This document shows, one piece after another, positions 31,651 to 41,692 of a DNA stretch of 64,000 bases; position 1 is the first letter of the stretch; each line of letters opens with the position of its first letter. The DNA is taken from the IMG/VR virus record IMGVR_UViG_3300017735_002163, positions 1-64,000 of that record; one strand, written 5' to 3'. Below the pieces are notes generated by a model. It searched no databases. It was not told the origin of the DNA and saw nothing but the letters and a program-made list of their open reading frames with translations. Origin of the DNA: a virus. Made by a program: the position numbers and the translations under genes.

Positions 31651-34464
31651 TTAACCAGTTTGACCCAATGTGTTTTGTACACGAATCGGAATGTAGATAA
31701 ATTCAACTGATTTGACAGGCTGTATAGCAATGTCAACGTGCAATTCGTTTCTATCTATTCTTGCTGGTGTATTGTTTGATGTATCACAAACTGTTAAGAA
31801 GTCAAATAGACCTCGTTGTGTTACAAGGTTTCCAAGGAAACGATCAACTAATACTTTAGCATTCTGACGTGTTACTTCATCATTTGGTTCAAATAAGAAT
31901 GGCTTAACGATATCGTCAAGTCTTTCTCTAATGTACACAACTAAACGTGCAACATTAACTCTGTCCAACGCACTTGCTGTTGGGTTAAGAGTCTTTTGAC
32001 CAAATACTGCAAGGCCTCTTCCTGGGAAGTTGCCAATTGGGTTAATTTTGTTACTGTAAAGACTGTCTCTTTGACCTTCACTTAAACTAACTGCTGTCCA
32101 CTTACCTGTTGTTGCATCAATGTAACCAACGCCGGAAGCATTTGAAACAAGACCTCTTTGGAAGCCTGCTGGTGCAAACCAAGGGAATGATACCTGGTCG
32201 TTATATGCAATAGTTCTTAAAGCAATATGTGAACCTGGTACTGCAACACTTGAACCGTCTAAGTTAGAAGCAAGACCATGTGGATAGTAAACACCCATGT
32301 AAGGTGAACTTGATAAAAGTCCCTCTTCGCCGTTTTCAAGAGCAACATTACTGTTGTTTGCCCACGCCGCTGTGCTGGATGAATCTGCCGCTAATCTAAA
32401 TGGTGCGTCTGCAACAATAAATGCTGTTTCTTTACGATCTACATTTAAAGCAATCATTTCGTCTGCTAATTCAGGATAACCTGGAGAAGCAATTAGATTG
32501 AAACGATTTGTTTCATTTCTGATTTCTGTGTTAGTGCTGATAGCCGATTGTAAACCTTGTACAACTGCTCTTCTCTGTGCTTTACGCAACATATATGGAG
32601 AACCGTCTGCTTTTTGTCCACTGTAGTCTACCCATCTGTCACCAATAAGTGTTCCGCCTACTGTGTAAGCCACGTTCCACTGCTTAACGTTACCGCCACT
32701 TGCTCTCTTATTCCATGCTAAAATATTAGTTGGATATAAGTCGGCGTTTAGTGCGTCTCCGTCAATTGATGATGATGCTGATGCTCTAAAGTCACCAAAC
32801 ACAATACCTGCGTCACTTACTTGATCAGTGTTGTCAATTGCTACCCATAAAGCAGATGCTCTTTTGTACATCTTAGGATAGTTTTCTAAGTCACTGCTGT
32901 CAACCCAAATGTCGCCGTCTACTAATGCACTTGCGCCATCTGATTGTACTGTTGGCTCACTTGCCGCAACGTTAACATCATATGCCCAAGTAGCCCATGT
33001 GCCACCGTTGTTATATAAAATGTCAATGCTGTCATCTGATACAACACTGTCATACCATAATGTACCGTCAGTTAGTGTACCTGTGATTGCTGTTGCACTT
33101 GCTTCAAAACTTAAGGCTTCCCAGTTACTGTAAGGAGTATCTGCAACAAGATTTAAATCTGTTGGATCAAATCCACCTACATCACCTGCTTTAAGTTCAA
33201 GATCGTAACCTGCACTACTTGTGATAGTGATTTTACCTGCAACGTTAGCCACTGCAACTTTATCAGAGAATGTATCTGCCGCTACTGCTGTGCTTAATGC
33301 TGAGTTAAATCCTGCAACCATTTCGTCAACACTTAGGAATCCGTCTGTGTCTACGTCAAAGTTATGGAATGTTACTGCAATTTCACCTGAAGCACCATTA
33401 ACGTCATCTCTGTCGTTAACAATTAACTTGACTGCTGTAGTACCGTTAGTATGAGCTGTAGCCGATGTTGCTGTATCACTTAATGCCGCTGTTGATTGAG
33501 CAGTAAGAGTTTGTGCGCCGTTGTGTCTTTTAATTGACACTGTAGCATCTGCACTTGAATAATCTACCCAAATGTCACCAGTTGATAATACTGGATAAGC
33601 CGCAAATGCTTGGTAAGAATGTTCTTTACCTTCGACTGTTTCTAACACCCACTGTCCTGTTGAACTGTTGTAAACTTTAACTACAACGTCTGTTCCACTG
33701 TTTGGCTTGTTAGTTTGTAAATATAAATCACCACTTGCTAATGCACCACCACCTGATTTAGTAGTAGGTACTGATGTATGAGGAGCAACTTGGAAATCTT
33801 TTGATCCACTTGCTGTGTCCCATGCTGTGGAACCAATGTGGTACCATGTGCCTGATAATTTATTATATAGTTTGATATCTGCAAGTGAGGCGCCTGCCGC
33901 ATCTTGATAGACAACACAGTAATCGCCGTCAACACCAAATGCCGCTTTAGGCTCTGAGCCTGCTGTTACATCTGCTGGTGCAGGTTGCTTAACTGTTTGC
34001 TTGACCCATGCACTACCGTTGAACTGCTTTAGTCCCCAAACTGTTGATGCTGTGTCTAACCAATACGCTCCATTGTTAGGACGTGATGTAGGTGCTGAAG
34101 ATCTTGCTTCTAATTCACCTAAGTCTACGTCTGCTCTTAAAACGTATGCTCTGTTGGCTAAGCCTAAGAAACTATAAGCGGCCATTAAACCATATTCGTT
34201 TAGTTCATGTCCGTGTAATTGAGTTCCACTGCTTGCCTTGAATGTTGGATTACCATAGTTAGTTAATAGTTCTCTCTGCGAAGTGATAAGTTTTACGTTA
34301 CCTGCTTCTGCCGATGCCGTGAATGCCGCTGTACTACCTGCTGGAGCACTTTTATCTTGTGCTGTAGCGATAATAATAAGTGGAACTGTACCTGTTCCAG
34401 CCGCCGCATAAAAGGATTCGTCAGTGACACTAATGCTAACACCTGGTGATGTTAATTCTGCCAT
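31651..34464 (-). CDS. 18: tail sheath protein gp18, with large inserted repeats
   Basis: The sheath contracts to drive the tube through the envelope. The start M-A-E-L-T-S-P-G-V-S-I is the typical gp18 N-terminus, and the C-terminal 350 residues carry sheath features (G-R-G-L-A-V-F-G-Q-K, R-V-N-V-A-R-L, and Q-R-G-L-F-D-F). At 937 residues it exceeds T4 gp18 (659) by roughly 280. The excess, about residues 120-560, contains at least five copies of a module of type G-D-x-W-x-D-x...Y-N-x-x-W, probably surface domains decorating the tail. Late promoter and RBS upstream, terminator downstream. Confidence 0.9.
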   Translation of the reverse strand: MAELTSPGVSISVTDESFYAAAGTGTVPLIIIATAQDKSAPAGSTAAFTASAEAGNVKLITSQRELLTNYGNPTFKASSGTQLHGHELNEYGLMAAYSFLGLANRAYVLRADVDLGELEARSSAPTSRPNNGAYWLDTASTVWGLKQFNGSAWVKQTVKQPAPADVTAGSEPKAAFGVDGDYCVVYQDAAGASLADIKLYNKLSGTWYHIGSTAWDTASGSKDFQVAPHTSVPTTKSGGGALASGDLYLQTNKPNSGTDVVVKVYNSSTGQWVLETVEGKEHSYQAFAAYPVLSTGDIWVDYSSADATVSIKRHNGAQTLTAQSTAALSDTATSATAHTNGTTAVKLIVNDRDDVNGASGEIAVTFHNFDVDTDGFLSVDEMVAGFNSALSTAVAADTFSDKVAVANVAGKITITSSAGYDLELKAGDVGGFDPTDLNLVADTPYSNWEALSFEASATAITGTLTDGTLWYDSVVSDDSIDILYNNGGTWATWAYDVNVAASEPTVQSDGASALVDGDIWVDSSDLENYPKMYKRASALWVAIDNTDQVSDAGIVFGDFRASASSSIDGDALNADLYPTNILAWNKRASGGNVKQWNVAYTVGGTLIGDRWVDYSGQKADGSPYMLRKAQRRAVVQGLQSAISTNTEIRNETNRFNLIASPGYPELADEMIALNVDRKETAFIVADAPFRLAADSSSTAAWANNSNVALENGEEGLLSSSPYMGVYYPHGLASNLDGSSVAVPGSHIALRTIAYNDQVSFPWFAPAGFQRGLVSNASGVGYIDATTGKWTAVSLSEGQRDSLYSNKINPIGNFPGRGLAVFGQKTLNPTASALDRVNVARLVVYIRERLDDIVKPFLFEPNDEVTRQNAKVLVDRFLGNLVTQRGLFDFLTVCDTSNNTPARIDRNELHVDIAIQPVKSVEFIYIPIRVQNTLGQTG

Positions 34465-34523
34465 TTTATTTCTCCCATTTTAAATTTAAAATATATGGAC
34501 AAGTATCTCTACTTGGCTACATG

Positions 34524-34531
34524 TATTTATG
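34524..34531 (-). promoter_or_regulatory. late promoter of the sheath gene
   Basis: CATAAATA, 59 nt before the gp18 ATG, with a small AAGTA/TACTT hairpin in the leader. Confidence 0.6.
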
Positions 34532-34626
34532 ACATTTAGAAGATTTTATGGCGTTTTGAAAGGTATTGACTGATATTAGACGGTATTAGGTAGTATTATT
34601 TTTAGCAATATAACTAAATACAACGA

Positions 34627-35286
34627 TTAAATAACTTTAAGTTCTCTGAACTCTCCAGTGTCCCAATTCCTTATATTATCCACTTGATGCTGTAAGTCTT
34701 GTAATGTACCATTGTTGTTTATGACATAATCACAAGGATAACCAGCCCAATTCCATTCACTTTCGTGAACATCTTTATAAGTAGTTTCCATTATACGTCT
34801 GCTAACAACGTTAGTTGCTGACGTAGATGCTGTTTCAAACCAGTCTGGTAATTCACCTCGTTGCACCCAAATAATTTTTCCACCCATATTTTTAATAAGA
34901 TCTAACTCATTTGTAAAACGTGCATCACTTATCACAACACAAGGTGCATCAGCACGTTGTTTCATTATGCGATATTCGAGACTGCTTAACCATATGTCTT
35001 CATTGAAATGATTACGCATTACTTCTGTGCCCATTAACTGTAATGCAAGACGTGGAGTAAAATTAGATATACCTAATTTTTTTGTCCAATACATATCTGG
35101 CGTTTCTCTGAAGTCTCTGCTTTCAATAGTATCGCCTGTGAGTAACGATCTTTCCCAACCAAATATTGCTGAACATACATCTTTAAGTGGGGCGGCAAAA
35201 CTGTCTTGCTGACAGCCTTTTTCTACAAACATTTTTGCTACGGTGTCTTTTCCTGATCCTATAAATCCGACTAAGCCTATTAGCAT
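34627..35286 (-). CDS. 1: deoxynucleoside monophosphate kinase gp1
   Basis: The 219-residue product opens M-L-I-G-L-V-G-F-I-G-S-G-K-D-T with a P-loop (residues 7-14) and has a D-A-R-F-T-N-E-L substrate-loop motif near 150, as in T4 gp1. gp1 phosphorylates dTMP, dGMP and hmdCMP to diphosphates. The length is near T4 gp1 (241). It follows the neck-like gene by 5 nt, so it is probably a late-read gene. Confidence 0.87.
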   Translation of the reverse strand: MLIGLVGFIGSGKDTVAKMFVEKGCQQDSFAAPLKDVCSAIFGWERSLLTGDTIESRDFRETPDMYWTKKLGISNFTPRLALQLMGTEVMRNHFNEDIWLSSLEYRIMKQRADAPCVVISDARFTNELDLIKNMGGKIIWVQRGELPDWFETASTSATNVVSRRIMETTYKDVHESEWNWAGYPCDYVINNNGTLQDLQHQVDNIRNWDTGEFRELKVI

Positions 35287-35291
35287 AAATT

Positions 35292-36053
35292 TTATCCTAT
35301 AATAAATCCAAGCGGTAAATTACCTTCTTCCATATTGTGTACTGATTGAATCAGCGACTCTATTTCAGCCTGTGCTTCACCTTTGAGTGTTTCACCGTTA
35401 AGTTGTATTGCGCCGCCGGCTCCTGGTAGTCCTGAAGCATACTTGCTTCTTGCTTCACCTAACATCTGTTTAGCAGATGCTAATGTCCAGTCTGCTAACC
35501 ACTTGCCTGCATACACATCATTTAACAGCATGTGTTCTGGTATGAAATTATACACACCAACTGCTACTTCCTCATCGACTGCTACGTTGCGTAGAATCTT
35601 TAACACCTTAGTGTTCCTGTTCCAGAGGAAATTATATTCGCTACCAAAGATACGACCAATTGTTTCTTTGTATTGTGAGAATGCATCAAAAGTTGCTAAG
35701 CCTCCAATCTGGCCTGCGTTTAGTAGATACATGTTATTGAATGCTACATCAAATGGATCAAAATTACTACCGGATCCACTGTTAGTTCCAACACCTCGTC
35801 GATATAATCTGCGTACTTCCATTACCTCATTAGGTAAGGTATACTCAGTTGTGTTAGGTTGCGTTTGAATAAAGATAACACTCTCTTCTACAGCACCTGA
35901 ACTTAACTGTCTATATTTTTTTAATGCTTGATCAATCGCAACATCGTAATGTTCACGATCTAATTCCACATCAACAACGCCATCAGCAAGACGTAATTGC
36001 GTCTCTTTGATAAGCTCTTCTCTGTTGTTATATCCTATTTGGTCTTTTGGCAT
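35292..36053 (-). CDS. 13: neck protein, gp13-like
   Basis: I take the ATG at 36053 (MPKDQIGYNN); a longer GTG start would translate the late promoter itself. The 253 residues contain V-E-L-D-x-E-H-Y-D-x-A-I-D-x-A-L near 35-50 and T-E-Y-T-L-P-N-E-V-x-E-V-R-R-L-Y-R-R near 85-100, both of which I associate with the gp13 neck protein of marine T4-like phages. gp13 seals the packaged head. It has a GATAAATA octamer 5 nt upstream. Confidence 0.65.
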   Translation of the reverse strand: MPKDQIGYNNREELIKETQLRLADGVVDVELDREHYDVAIDQALKKYRQLSSGAVEESVIFIQTQPNTTEYTLPNEVMEVRRLYRRGVGTNSGSGSNFDPFDVAFNNMYLLNAGQIGGLATFDAFSQYKETIGRIFGSEYNFLWNRNTKVLKILRNVAVDEEVAVGVYNFIPEHMLLNDVYAGKWLADWTLASAKQMLGEARSKYASGLPGAGGAIQLNGETLKGEAQAEIESLIQSVHNMEEGNLPLGFIIG

Positions 36054-36058
36054 AACAC

Positions 36059-36066
36059 TATTTATC
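36059..36066 (-). promoter_or_regulatory. late promoter, 5 nt from ATG
   Basis: GATAAATA-GTGTT-ATG; identical through the start codon to the plus-strand site at 42609-42624. Confidence 0.7.
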
Positions 36067-36076
36067 ACTTATTTGA

Positions 36077-37210
36077 CTAAAAGGTCTTAAGAATGATTGT
36101 GTTTTCGTTAAATCTGCCATTTAATACAGTATCTGTGGTTTTGATGTCGTCGAATGCTTTTTGATACTTTGTTTTAGCATTACCCTTAAACAACTTTAGT
36201 TGCTCTGCTGGTTTACGTAATGTTTTTTGTCTACTTTTAAGAGCATCAAATTCTTGTAAGGTAGTGCCTTTAACACTGATGCCTGTTTTTAATGCTTCAA
36301 CATAGTAAATACCAATCTTTCTTGTTTTAGTATTATAGACCCAAACTTCAGTAGAATCAATTATTTCTGTTGGATTAACACTTGCAATACCTAAGTCACT
36401 GTCGTTAATTTGGTACTTTAATTTGCTGACTATCTTGTCTCTGCTTACTGCTTTTGGCTTACGAGGCTTACGACTTGCTTTACCTGTAGCAATAAATGTA
36501 TCACATGCAGTGTTTATTTTTTCATAGAACTCTAAAAATGCTTTACGTAATTTAGGTGAAAAATTGCTGTATGCTTCTTTGATTTCTTCGTCTTTCCATT
36601 CAGCAACTATCATTGCTTCTGCATATTCATTCTCATACATGTCTTTGATAATCTTTGCATGGTTGGGTTTGATTACACCACCTGCGTATGCTCTCATATC
36701 ATTGTATGGATCAAATTCTTTTAATGTTTTATTACCGTCAATTAAGTCATCTAATAAACCGTCCCATTCCCCACATAAATTTGCAACTTGCTCACGCATA
36801 CGTTCTTGTATGCTGATAACTACTTTTGGTTTCTCTTTTTCCTTTTCTTCTTTTTCTTCGAGAATTGTTAGACCACGTTCATACCATTCAACTTTACGTT
36901 TTTCAATATATGCTCTCATAACCTCTGGCATGAATCCTAACTTAGATTCTAAGTAGACTGCCGTTGCTGATGTGCTCCATGCCCAATCAGGATTTCGCAG
37001 GATAACATCAACCTCTGCCTTTTCCCAACCTGACGATTCTTTCATCCACTTGCGGAAGATTGTATTTTTTAATTTGTCAGAAATTTCAGTACGAGCAAAG
37101 TAGTCGCAATCACGGAATACCTTCTCATGCTTTTCTGGTGGGGTGTCTTTAAAATTTTTCCAGACAGGTTCTGGTGTCAAATAAATATTCTTTGCTTTTC
37201 TTTTTGCCAT
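36077..37210 (-). CDS. large conserved phage protein, unknown function
   Basis: The 377-residue product is charged and helical, with a Lys/Glu coiled-coil (EEKEEKEKEKPK, about residues 117-128) and a basic region (ASRKPRKPKAVSRDK). No recognised domain. A TTGACA-16-TATACT promoter overlaps the end of the radical SAM gene upstream, so it is likely an early or middle gene placed among late ones. It might be a nucleic-acid-binding protein judging from its charge; that is inference. Confidence 0.65.
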   Translation of the reverse strand: MAKRKAKNIYLTPEPVWKNFKDTPPEKHEKVFRDCDYFARTEISDKLKNTIFRKWMKESSGWEKAEVDVILRNPDWAWSTSATAVYLESKLGFMPEVMRAYIEKRKVEWYERGLTILEEKEEKEKEKPKVVISIQERMREQVANLCGEWDGLLDDLIDGNKTLKEFDPYNDMRAYAGGVIKPNHAKIIKDMYENEYAEAMIVAEWKDEEIKEAYSNFSPKLRKAFLEFYEKINTACDTFIATGKASRKPRKPKAVSRDKIVSKLKYQINDSDLGIASVNPTEIIDSTEVWVYNTKTRKIGIYYVEALKTGISVKGTTLQEFDALKSRQKTLRKPAEQLKLFKGNAKTKYQKAFDDIKTTDTVLNGRFNENTIILKTF

Positions 37211-37241
37211 ATCCTTTACTACTCTTACAATAAACTGCGTT

Positions 37242-37269
37242 AGTATAACACATCATTATGCTTTGTCAA
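37242..37269 (-). promoter_or_regulatory. sigma70-like promoter
   Basis: TTGACA (37269-37264), 16 bp, TATACT (37247-37242), upstream of the ATG at 37210. Confidence 0.7.
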
Positions 37270-39139
37270 TGATGTTACTTAAATAACCTCTTCTGCGTCT
37301 AAACAAAAGATTGTCCACATGTTCTTTCATGTTTTCCGGGAACATATTTGTTCTGTCACTTACTATATAAGTCGACGGGGTCATGTCAAGTTCAATTTTT
37401 TGGTCTTGTACGTAATCCCAGAGGTTAGTAAAGGTATTTATAGATTCTGAGTTAAAACGTGTGTTTTTGAATTGTTTTATACGTTTTATAGTTATATTTC
37501 TATAATCTGCAAGGATTTGCTCGGGGGTGTCAGGATATTGTTGTTGTGTGTAATCGCTAACACATTGTATAGCATATTCTAATAAGTCTTCGTTTTGCAA
37601 TGTAGACATCAAACTGATAATAATTTGCCAACTGTCAAATTTGTAGTCTTTGCTTTTGAGTGAAAAGTATCCGGTTCTGTGCCATTTGTGTATGCCGTCT
37701 CTGATTCTATCTTCCAGTTGGATAAACACAGGGTTGCGTTTGAACTCTAAAAACAATCCTTCATAAAATTCTTTGTAAGTGGTATTACCCTGTTTAACCA
37801 ATGCTCTCGATATTATATCGGATATACCTTGTGTGTGCAAACCTGTTATGTACCATGCTGTGATAAATGCTTCTATGATATCTGATTCAGACATAGTGCT
37901 GGTACTTTTTATAATAGGCACGTCTTCGTCAGGCACCTTTGAGTTGAAGTCATTGGTTTCGTAAAACATGTCATGTGCAATAAATGTTTCCAATTGATAC
38001 TTTTCAATATCCTGTTGCATTGGTGCATTTTCTAACATGTTTAACAGGAACACGTCGAGCCCACTGTGTAGTCCTGCATCAAGCACATCATAATAAACAT
38101 TCTTAATGGTGTCAAGTGTTTCGGTTGGTAATCCAACAATTATTTCTGTGAGAATAGAGATTTGATTTTTTATTCCTAAGTCTGTGATGTCTCGTATATC
38201 ATTAATACCCATGTTGGTACGTTTAATTGCTTCTAATACGTTTGGGGTAGTTGTTTGTAAACTTAAAGTAAATCCACTTCCTACTCCTGCTTCTTGAAAC
38301 TTTCTAATGATGCCAAACACATCTGCATTACTGTTTTTAGCATAACTCACACTGAGACCTGTTGGAACTGAATACAGTTTTTTAGACTCTACTATTTTAT
38401 CTGCTATGAGATTATCTCTTTCTCTGAACACACCGTAGTTTGCATTTGTGAGATTAATGAAAGGTAGACCGTTTTTGGCAAACCATTCTATTTCAGCAAA
38501 CACTCGATCTAATTTAAATTTAATAATTTTACTGTTAGTTGCACTACCCCAATCACAAAATGTACATCTATAAGGACAACCTCTGTCTGTCTCTAAAGTA
38601 GGCACCCATTCTATATCTGGGTAATCTGTGAGGAAGTGATCGAACACACCATCCAGATAAGGACTGGGTGTTTCTAATTTTTTAAGACGTTCAACAGTGT
38701 GTGTTCGTGGTAGTTCTTTACCGTCTAAAATCATTAATAGCAATTCTTGTACACATACTTCACCCTCACCAATACAAATGGTGTCTATGTAAGGGTGTTC
38801 TATAAAGTAACTTGGACTTGTATGTGCAACTTCGGGGCCACCAATTAAACTTATAACAGCAGGATTAATTTCTTTGACACGTTTTGCTAATTCATAAGTG
38901 TAGTTTTTATTCCACACATATAAACTGTACAACACTACATCACACTTGGCTAACTGCTGTGCTGTTTCTTCAACTGGGTCTCGTCTAAATGCCCAAACGT
39001 CTGCTGAAAAATGTTCTCTTATTTCTTCATTTTGTCTTGCATAGGCCCATAGCACACCAGAAGTGTAGGGCAAGTAGAAAGAATTTAGTATCTTGGGACC
39101 AGTTTGAAAATTTATTTGTGCTAACCCAAGAGAGAACAC
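37256..39139 (-). CDS. B12-binding-domain radical SAM enzyme
   Basis: The 627-residue product has an N-terminal B12-binding-like Rossmann domain (LIGGPEVAHTSP near 98-109, I-G-E-G-E near 123-127) and a radical SAM core with C188-x3-C192-x2-C195 (GCPYRCTFCDW) ligating the iron-sulfur cluster. Such enzymes methylate or rearrange sugars, lipids and natural products. GTG start in a TAGTG overlap with the epimerase. It is the last gene of the five-gene metabolic cassette. Confidence 0.85.
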   Translation of the reverse strand: MFSLGLAQINFQTGPKILNSFYLPYTSGVLWAYARQNEEIREHFSADVWAFRRDPVEETAQQLAKCDVVLYSLYVWNKNYTYELAKRVKEINPAVISLIGGPEVAHTSPSYFIEHPYIDTICIGEGEVCVQELLLMILDGKELPRTHTVERLKKLETPSPYLDGVFDHFLTDYPDIEWVPTLETDRGCPYRCTFCDWGSATNSKIIKFKLDRVFAEIEWFAKNGLPFINLTNANYGVFRERDNLIADKIVESKKLYSVPTGLSVSYAKNSNADVFGIIRKFQEAGVGSGFTLSLQTTTPNVLEAIKRTNMGINDIRDITDLGIKNQISILTEIIVGLPTETLDTIKNVYYDVLDAGLHSGLDVFLLNMLENAPMQQDIEKYQLETFIAHDMFYETNDFNSKVPDEDVPIIKSTSTMSESDIIEAFITAWYITGLHTQGISDIISRALVKQGNTTYKEFYEGLFLEFKRNPVFIQLEDRIRDGIHKWHRTGYFSLKSKDYKFDSWQIIISLMSTLQNEDLLEYAIQCVSDYTQQQYPDTPEQILADYRNITIKRIKQFKNTRFNSESINTFTNLWDYVQDQKIELDMTPSTYIVSDRTNMFPENMKEHVDNLLFRRRRGYLSNIIDKA

Positions 39140-40095
39140 TACTTTTGCCTGTTATGTCTTGTATCGTCCTTGAATGGCAAGTTATTTTCTACAATGTTTT
39201 TCCAATCAGCAATAGTCTGATCGAGGCCATCACTAAGGGCAACTTTGGGTTTCCACCCTGTCATCTTGGTTAACTTATCATTTGAACTGTTTAACAGATA
39301 TATTTCGCCTGGACGATCTGGCTTTGTGTGCCAAAACACTTCGCCTGTCCAACCAATCTTATCTGCAATTGTTTGTACATAATCTCTGATGCGTACTGCA
39401 TTGTTAGGACCAAGACAGAAGATTTCGTTAATGCATTTTTCTGGGTTTGCAATTACTGTTTCCCATGCATCAAGTAAATCATCAATGTAAATAAAGTTTC
39501 TGTAAGGTTCGCCGTATCCTAAATTAATCTCATTTGGATTTTTCAACATTTGATAAATGATTTGCTCTGTTACAAAGAAGTTATTGTCCTTTCTACCATA
39601 TGCATTTGTTTGCCTAATTATAGTATAAGGCATTTCATAACAACGTCCTGCATACTCGAGATATTTTTCACATCCGTATTTTGCAACGGCATATGGTGCA
39701 TTTGGATTTGGTTGTGTTTGTTCATCATACGCAGGAATTGTTCCATCGAAGCCCTGCTTGATAACATCACTGATAGGTTGCCAACCGTATACTTCCATTG
39801 TACTTGCAAACACAAAGTTTTTAAAATCTGGTAAGTCTCTGCAACTCTCAATTAAGTTTACTGTGCCAACATAGTTAATTTCACTAAAAGTAGTTTGTTC
39901 GTAAAAACTTTGCTCTACTTCTGTTCTTGCGGCAAGATGGACAACTATTTCAGGATTTGCTTCCTTTACTTGTCTCTTAACCTCATCGTGATCTCTGAGA
40001 TCTGCACGAAGAAAAGTTAGTTCATGATTTGGTGATAGTCTTTCGACCATGTGTTGTCCAATGAAGCCATCGGAGCCTGTAATAAAGATTCTCAT
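39139..40095 (-). CDS. NAD-dependent sugar-nucleotide epimerase/dehydratase (extended SDR)
   Basis: The 318-residue product shows the Rossmann motif G-S-D-G-F-I-G (7-13), the catalytic S-T-x-E-V-Y-G (about 98-104), and Y135-x3-K139 (YAVAK). It is typical of GDP- or UDP-sugar epimerases and dehydratases, which build sugars for surface polysaccharide or glycosylation. ATGA overlap with the oxygenase gene. The substrate is unknown. Confidence 0.88.
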   Translation of the reverse strand: MRIFITGSDGFIGQHMVERLSPNHELTFLRADLRDHDEVKRQVKEANPEIVVHLAARTEVEQSFYEQTTFSEINYVGTVNLIESCRDLPDFKNFVFASTMEVYGWQPISDVIKQGFDGTIPAYDEQTQPNPNAPYAVAKYGCEKYLEYAGRCYEMPYTIIRQTNAYGRKDNNFFVTEQIIYQMLKNPNEINLGYGEPYRNFIYIDDLLDAWETVIANPEKCINEIFCLGPNNAVRIRDYVQTIADKIGWTGEVFWHTKPDRPGEIYLLNSSNDKLTKMTGWKPKVALSDGLDQTIADWKNIVENNLPFKDDTRHNRQK

Positions 40096-40634
40096 ATTTT
40101 TAACCTATAATCTATTAGTCCTGTTATTTGCATTGTATACCTTGGTATATAACCTAAGTTTGCAACCGTGTGTATTACGCCAGGGAAAATAAAAGTATAA
40201 TCCCCTTTGTTATAGTTATCAAAAGACTCGTCATCTATATTTAACCAATGTCCGAGTTGATGATCTTGCAAGAATATATTTATTCTAACAAGTTCTAAAT
40301 TTTCTAAAGTATCTTGATTATCTTTCAAGTATTGCTTTAGTCTATACATCGAATCCACATGTGGTGGAATAAATGTTCCTGTTGTTAATTTGTTTAAAGT
40401 AATTTGTTTGTGTTGTACCCAATCAAACTTATTACAAACATCCATAGCCCACTGTGGGCAGTCTTCTCCAAAGCACTGATATAAATGTGCAGAACCTATT
40501 GGATATGTTGGTTCAGGTACATCTAAAGTTTTCCATAAACCGTTTGCTTCATCGGTGTCTGTGCTTTCAGGGAAAACAGTATTGTTAAGCATTTCGTCGG
40601 TGACAAAATCAATATTAACATTACCTTTAATCAC
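40092..40634 (-). CDS. 2OG-Fe(II)-oxygenase-like (cupin fold) protein
   Basis: The 180-residue product has H92-x-D94 (PPHVD), a distal His155 (P-G-V-I-H-T) and Arg165, the facial triad and 2-oxoglutarate salt-bridge pattern of non-haem iron dioxygenases such as aspartyl/asparaginyl hydroxylase-like proteins. It probably hydroxylates a small molecule or side chain. GTG start, overlapping the amidinotransferase end by 8 bases. Confidence 0.65.
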   Translation of the reverse strand: MIKGNVNIDFVTDEMLNNTVFPESTDTDEANGLWKTLDVPEPTYPIGSAHLYQCFGEDCPQWAMDVCNKFDWVQHKQITLNKLTTGTFIPPHVDSMYRLKQYLKDNQDTLENLELVRINIFLQDHQLGHWLNIDDESFDNYNKGDYTFIFPGVIHTVANLGYIPRYTMQITGLIDYRLKI

Positions 40635-41679
40635 AATAACTCTCTAAGCCTCCTCTTCTTCGAAGGTCGAGTGTAGCACAATGTATGCCTCCACTTAAAG
40701 TCATTGCATGTCTAAATTGAACTGGAACACAATCAATATTATGTTTTTCAAGTTCTCTCATTAATGGCTCTTGCCCTGAATCACATATAACTGTGTTAGG
40801 ATCAACACTCAATATGTTCATGCCAATATATGGTGAACAAGGATCTGGATAACCTTTAATTGCATTACCTCTGGTAACACAATCATCAAAGTATATCTTA
40901 TCCCATGACTTAAACATTTCAGGACAGTTGTCAGGTGTTACCCTTGCACTGTTTAATAAAACCAAGCCTGGTCTTAGTGGTATAATAGTGCTGTCAAAAT
41001 GTGCAAAACTATATAGTTCACTGTAATGTAATTTATATCCCATTGGTTCAAGAAAACGTTTTAACCACTTATAGCCTTTCATGTTACCTGAATTACTTAC
41101 TTGGTATAATAAATCTTTGCCTACTCTAACTATGTTAGGTGCATCAAATATGATTTCGTGATCTAATAATGTAGGTTTGCCAATTATATCTTCAAATTGA
41201 TACAAGTCATCATGTAACTTAGGTCTCGGTGCTTGTAACCACATGGCACCATCTTCGAATGCTTCATACATGATGTCTTCGTATAACCTGTTTTCAAAAT
41301 ATCTTGCTCGAACAGGACTTGGTGTTTCAATCAACATGTCACCTAACGGCAATATGCAATCACGTGGACACCAACTATACCAGCCTTTGCTTTTCCAACC
41401 TTGGCCTATGTCGTATTCTACGTTTTCCCAGTCGATAATTTTAGGTCTATGCACTTTAACACCCATTTTTGTGAGTGTGTTTGCAAGACCATCTGCGTCT
41501 TCATTGGCTTCGTCTATTACCCATTGTGGGTAAGGACCTGCCGGAGGTAATTCTTCGGGAGTTAATGTTGCATATCCAAAACTATTAGCACTTCTGTCTG
41601 TTGCTATTCTGCTGTGATGGGCATGTCCAACAATAATTTCTTCTAACGGGTCCCAGTCATTGTGTGTGTTAACTATCAT
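40627..41679 (-). CDS. amidinotransferase (AGAT/StrB-like)
   Basis: The 350-residue product has the full catalytic set of glycine or inosamine-phosphate amidinotransferases: D179 (F-D-A-P-N), H227 in A-H-F-D-S, and the nucleophile C334 in G-G-I-H-C-A-T-L. It moves an amidino group from arginine to an amine acceptor. In a cassette with an aminotransferase-like and sugar enzyme, the acceptor could be an aminocyclitol or amino sugar, as in StrB. It has a late octamer 5 nt from its ATG. Related genes are known in cyanophages. Confidence 0.85.
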   Translation of the reverse strand: MIVNTHNDWDPLEEIIVGHAHHSRIATDRSANSFGYATLTPEELPPAGPYPQWVIDEANEDADGLANTLTKMGVKVHRPKIIDWENVEYDIGQGWKSKGWYSWCPRDCILPLGDMLIETPSPVRARYFENRLYEDIMYEAFEDGAMWLQAPRPKLHDDLYQFEDIIGKPTLLDHEIIFDAPNIVRVGKDLLYQVSNSGNMKGYKWLKRFLEPMGYKLHYSELYSFAHFDSTIIPLRPGLVLLNSARVTPDNCPEMFKSWDKIYFDDCVTRGNAIKGYPDPCSPYIGMNILSVDPNTVICDSGQEPLMRELEKHNIDCVPVQFRHAMTLSGGIHCATLDLRRRGGLESYCD

Positions 41680-41684
41680 GCTAC

Positions 41685-41692
41685 TATTTATT
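41685..41692 (-). promoter_or_regulatory. late promoter, 5 nt from ATG
   Basis: AATAAATA, 5 nt before the amidinotransferase ATG at 41679. Confidence 0.65.
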
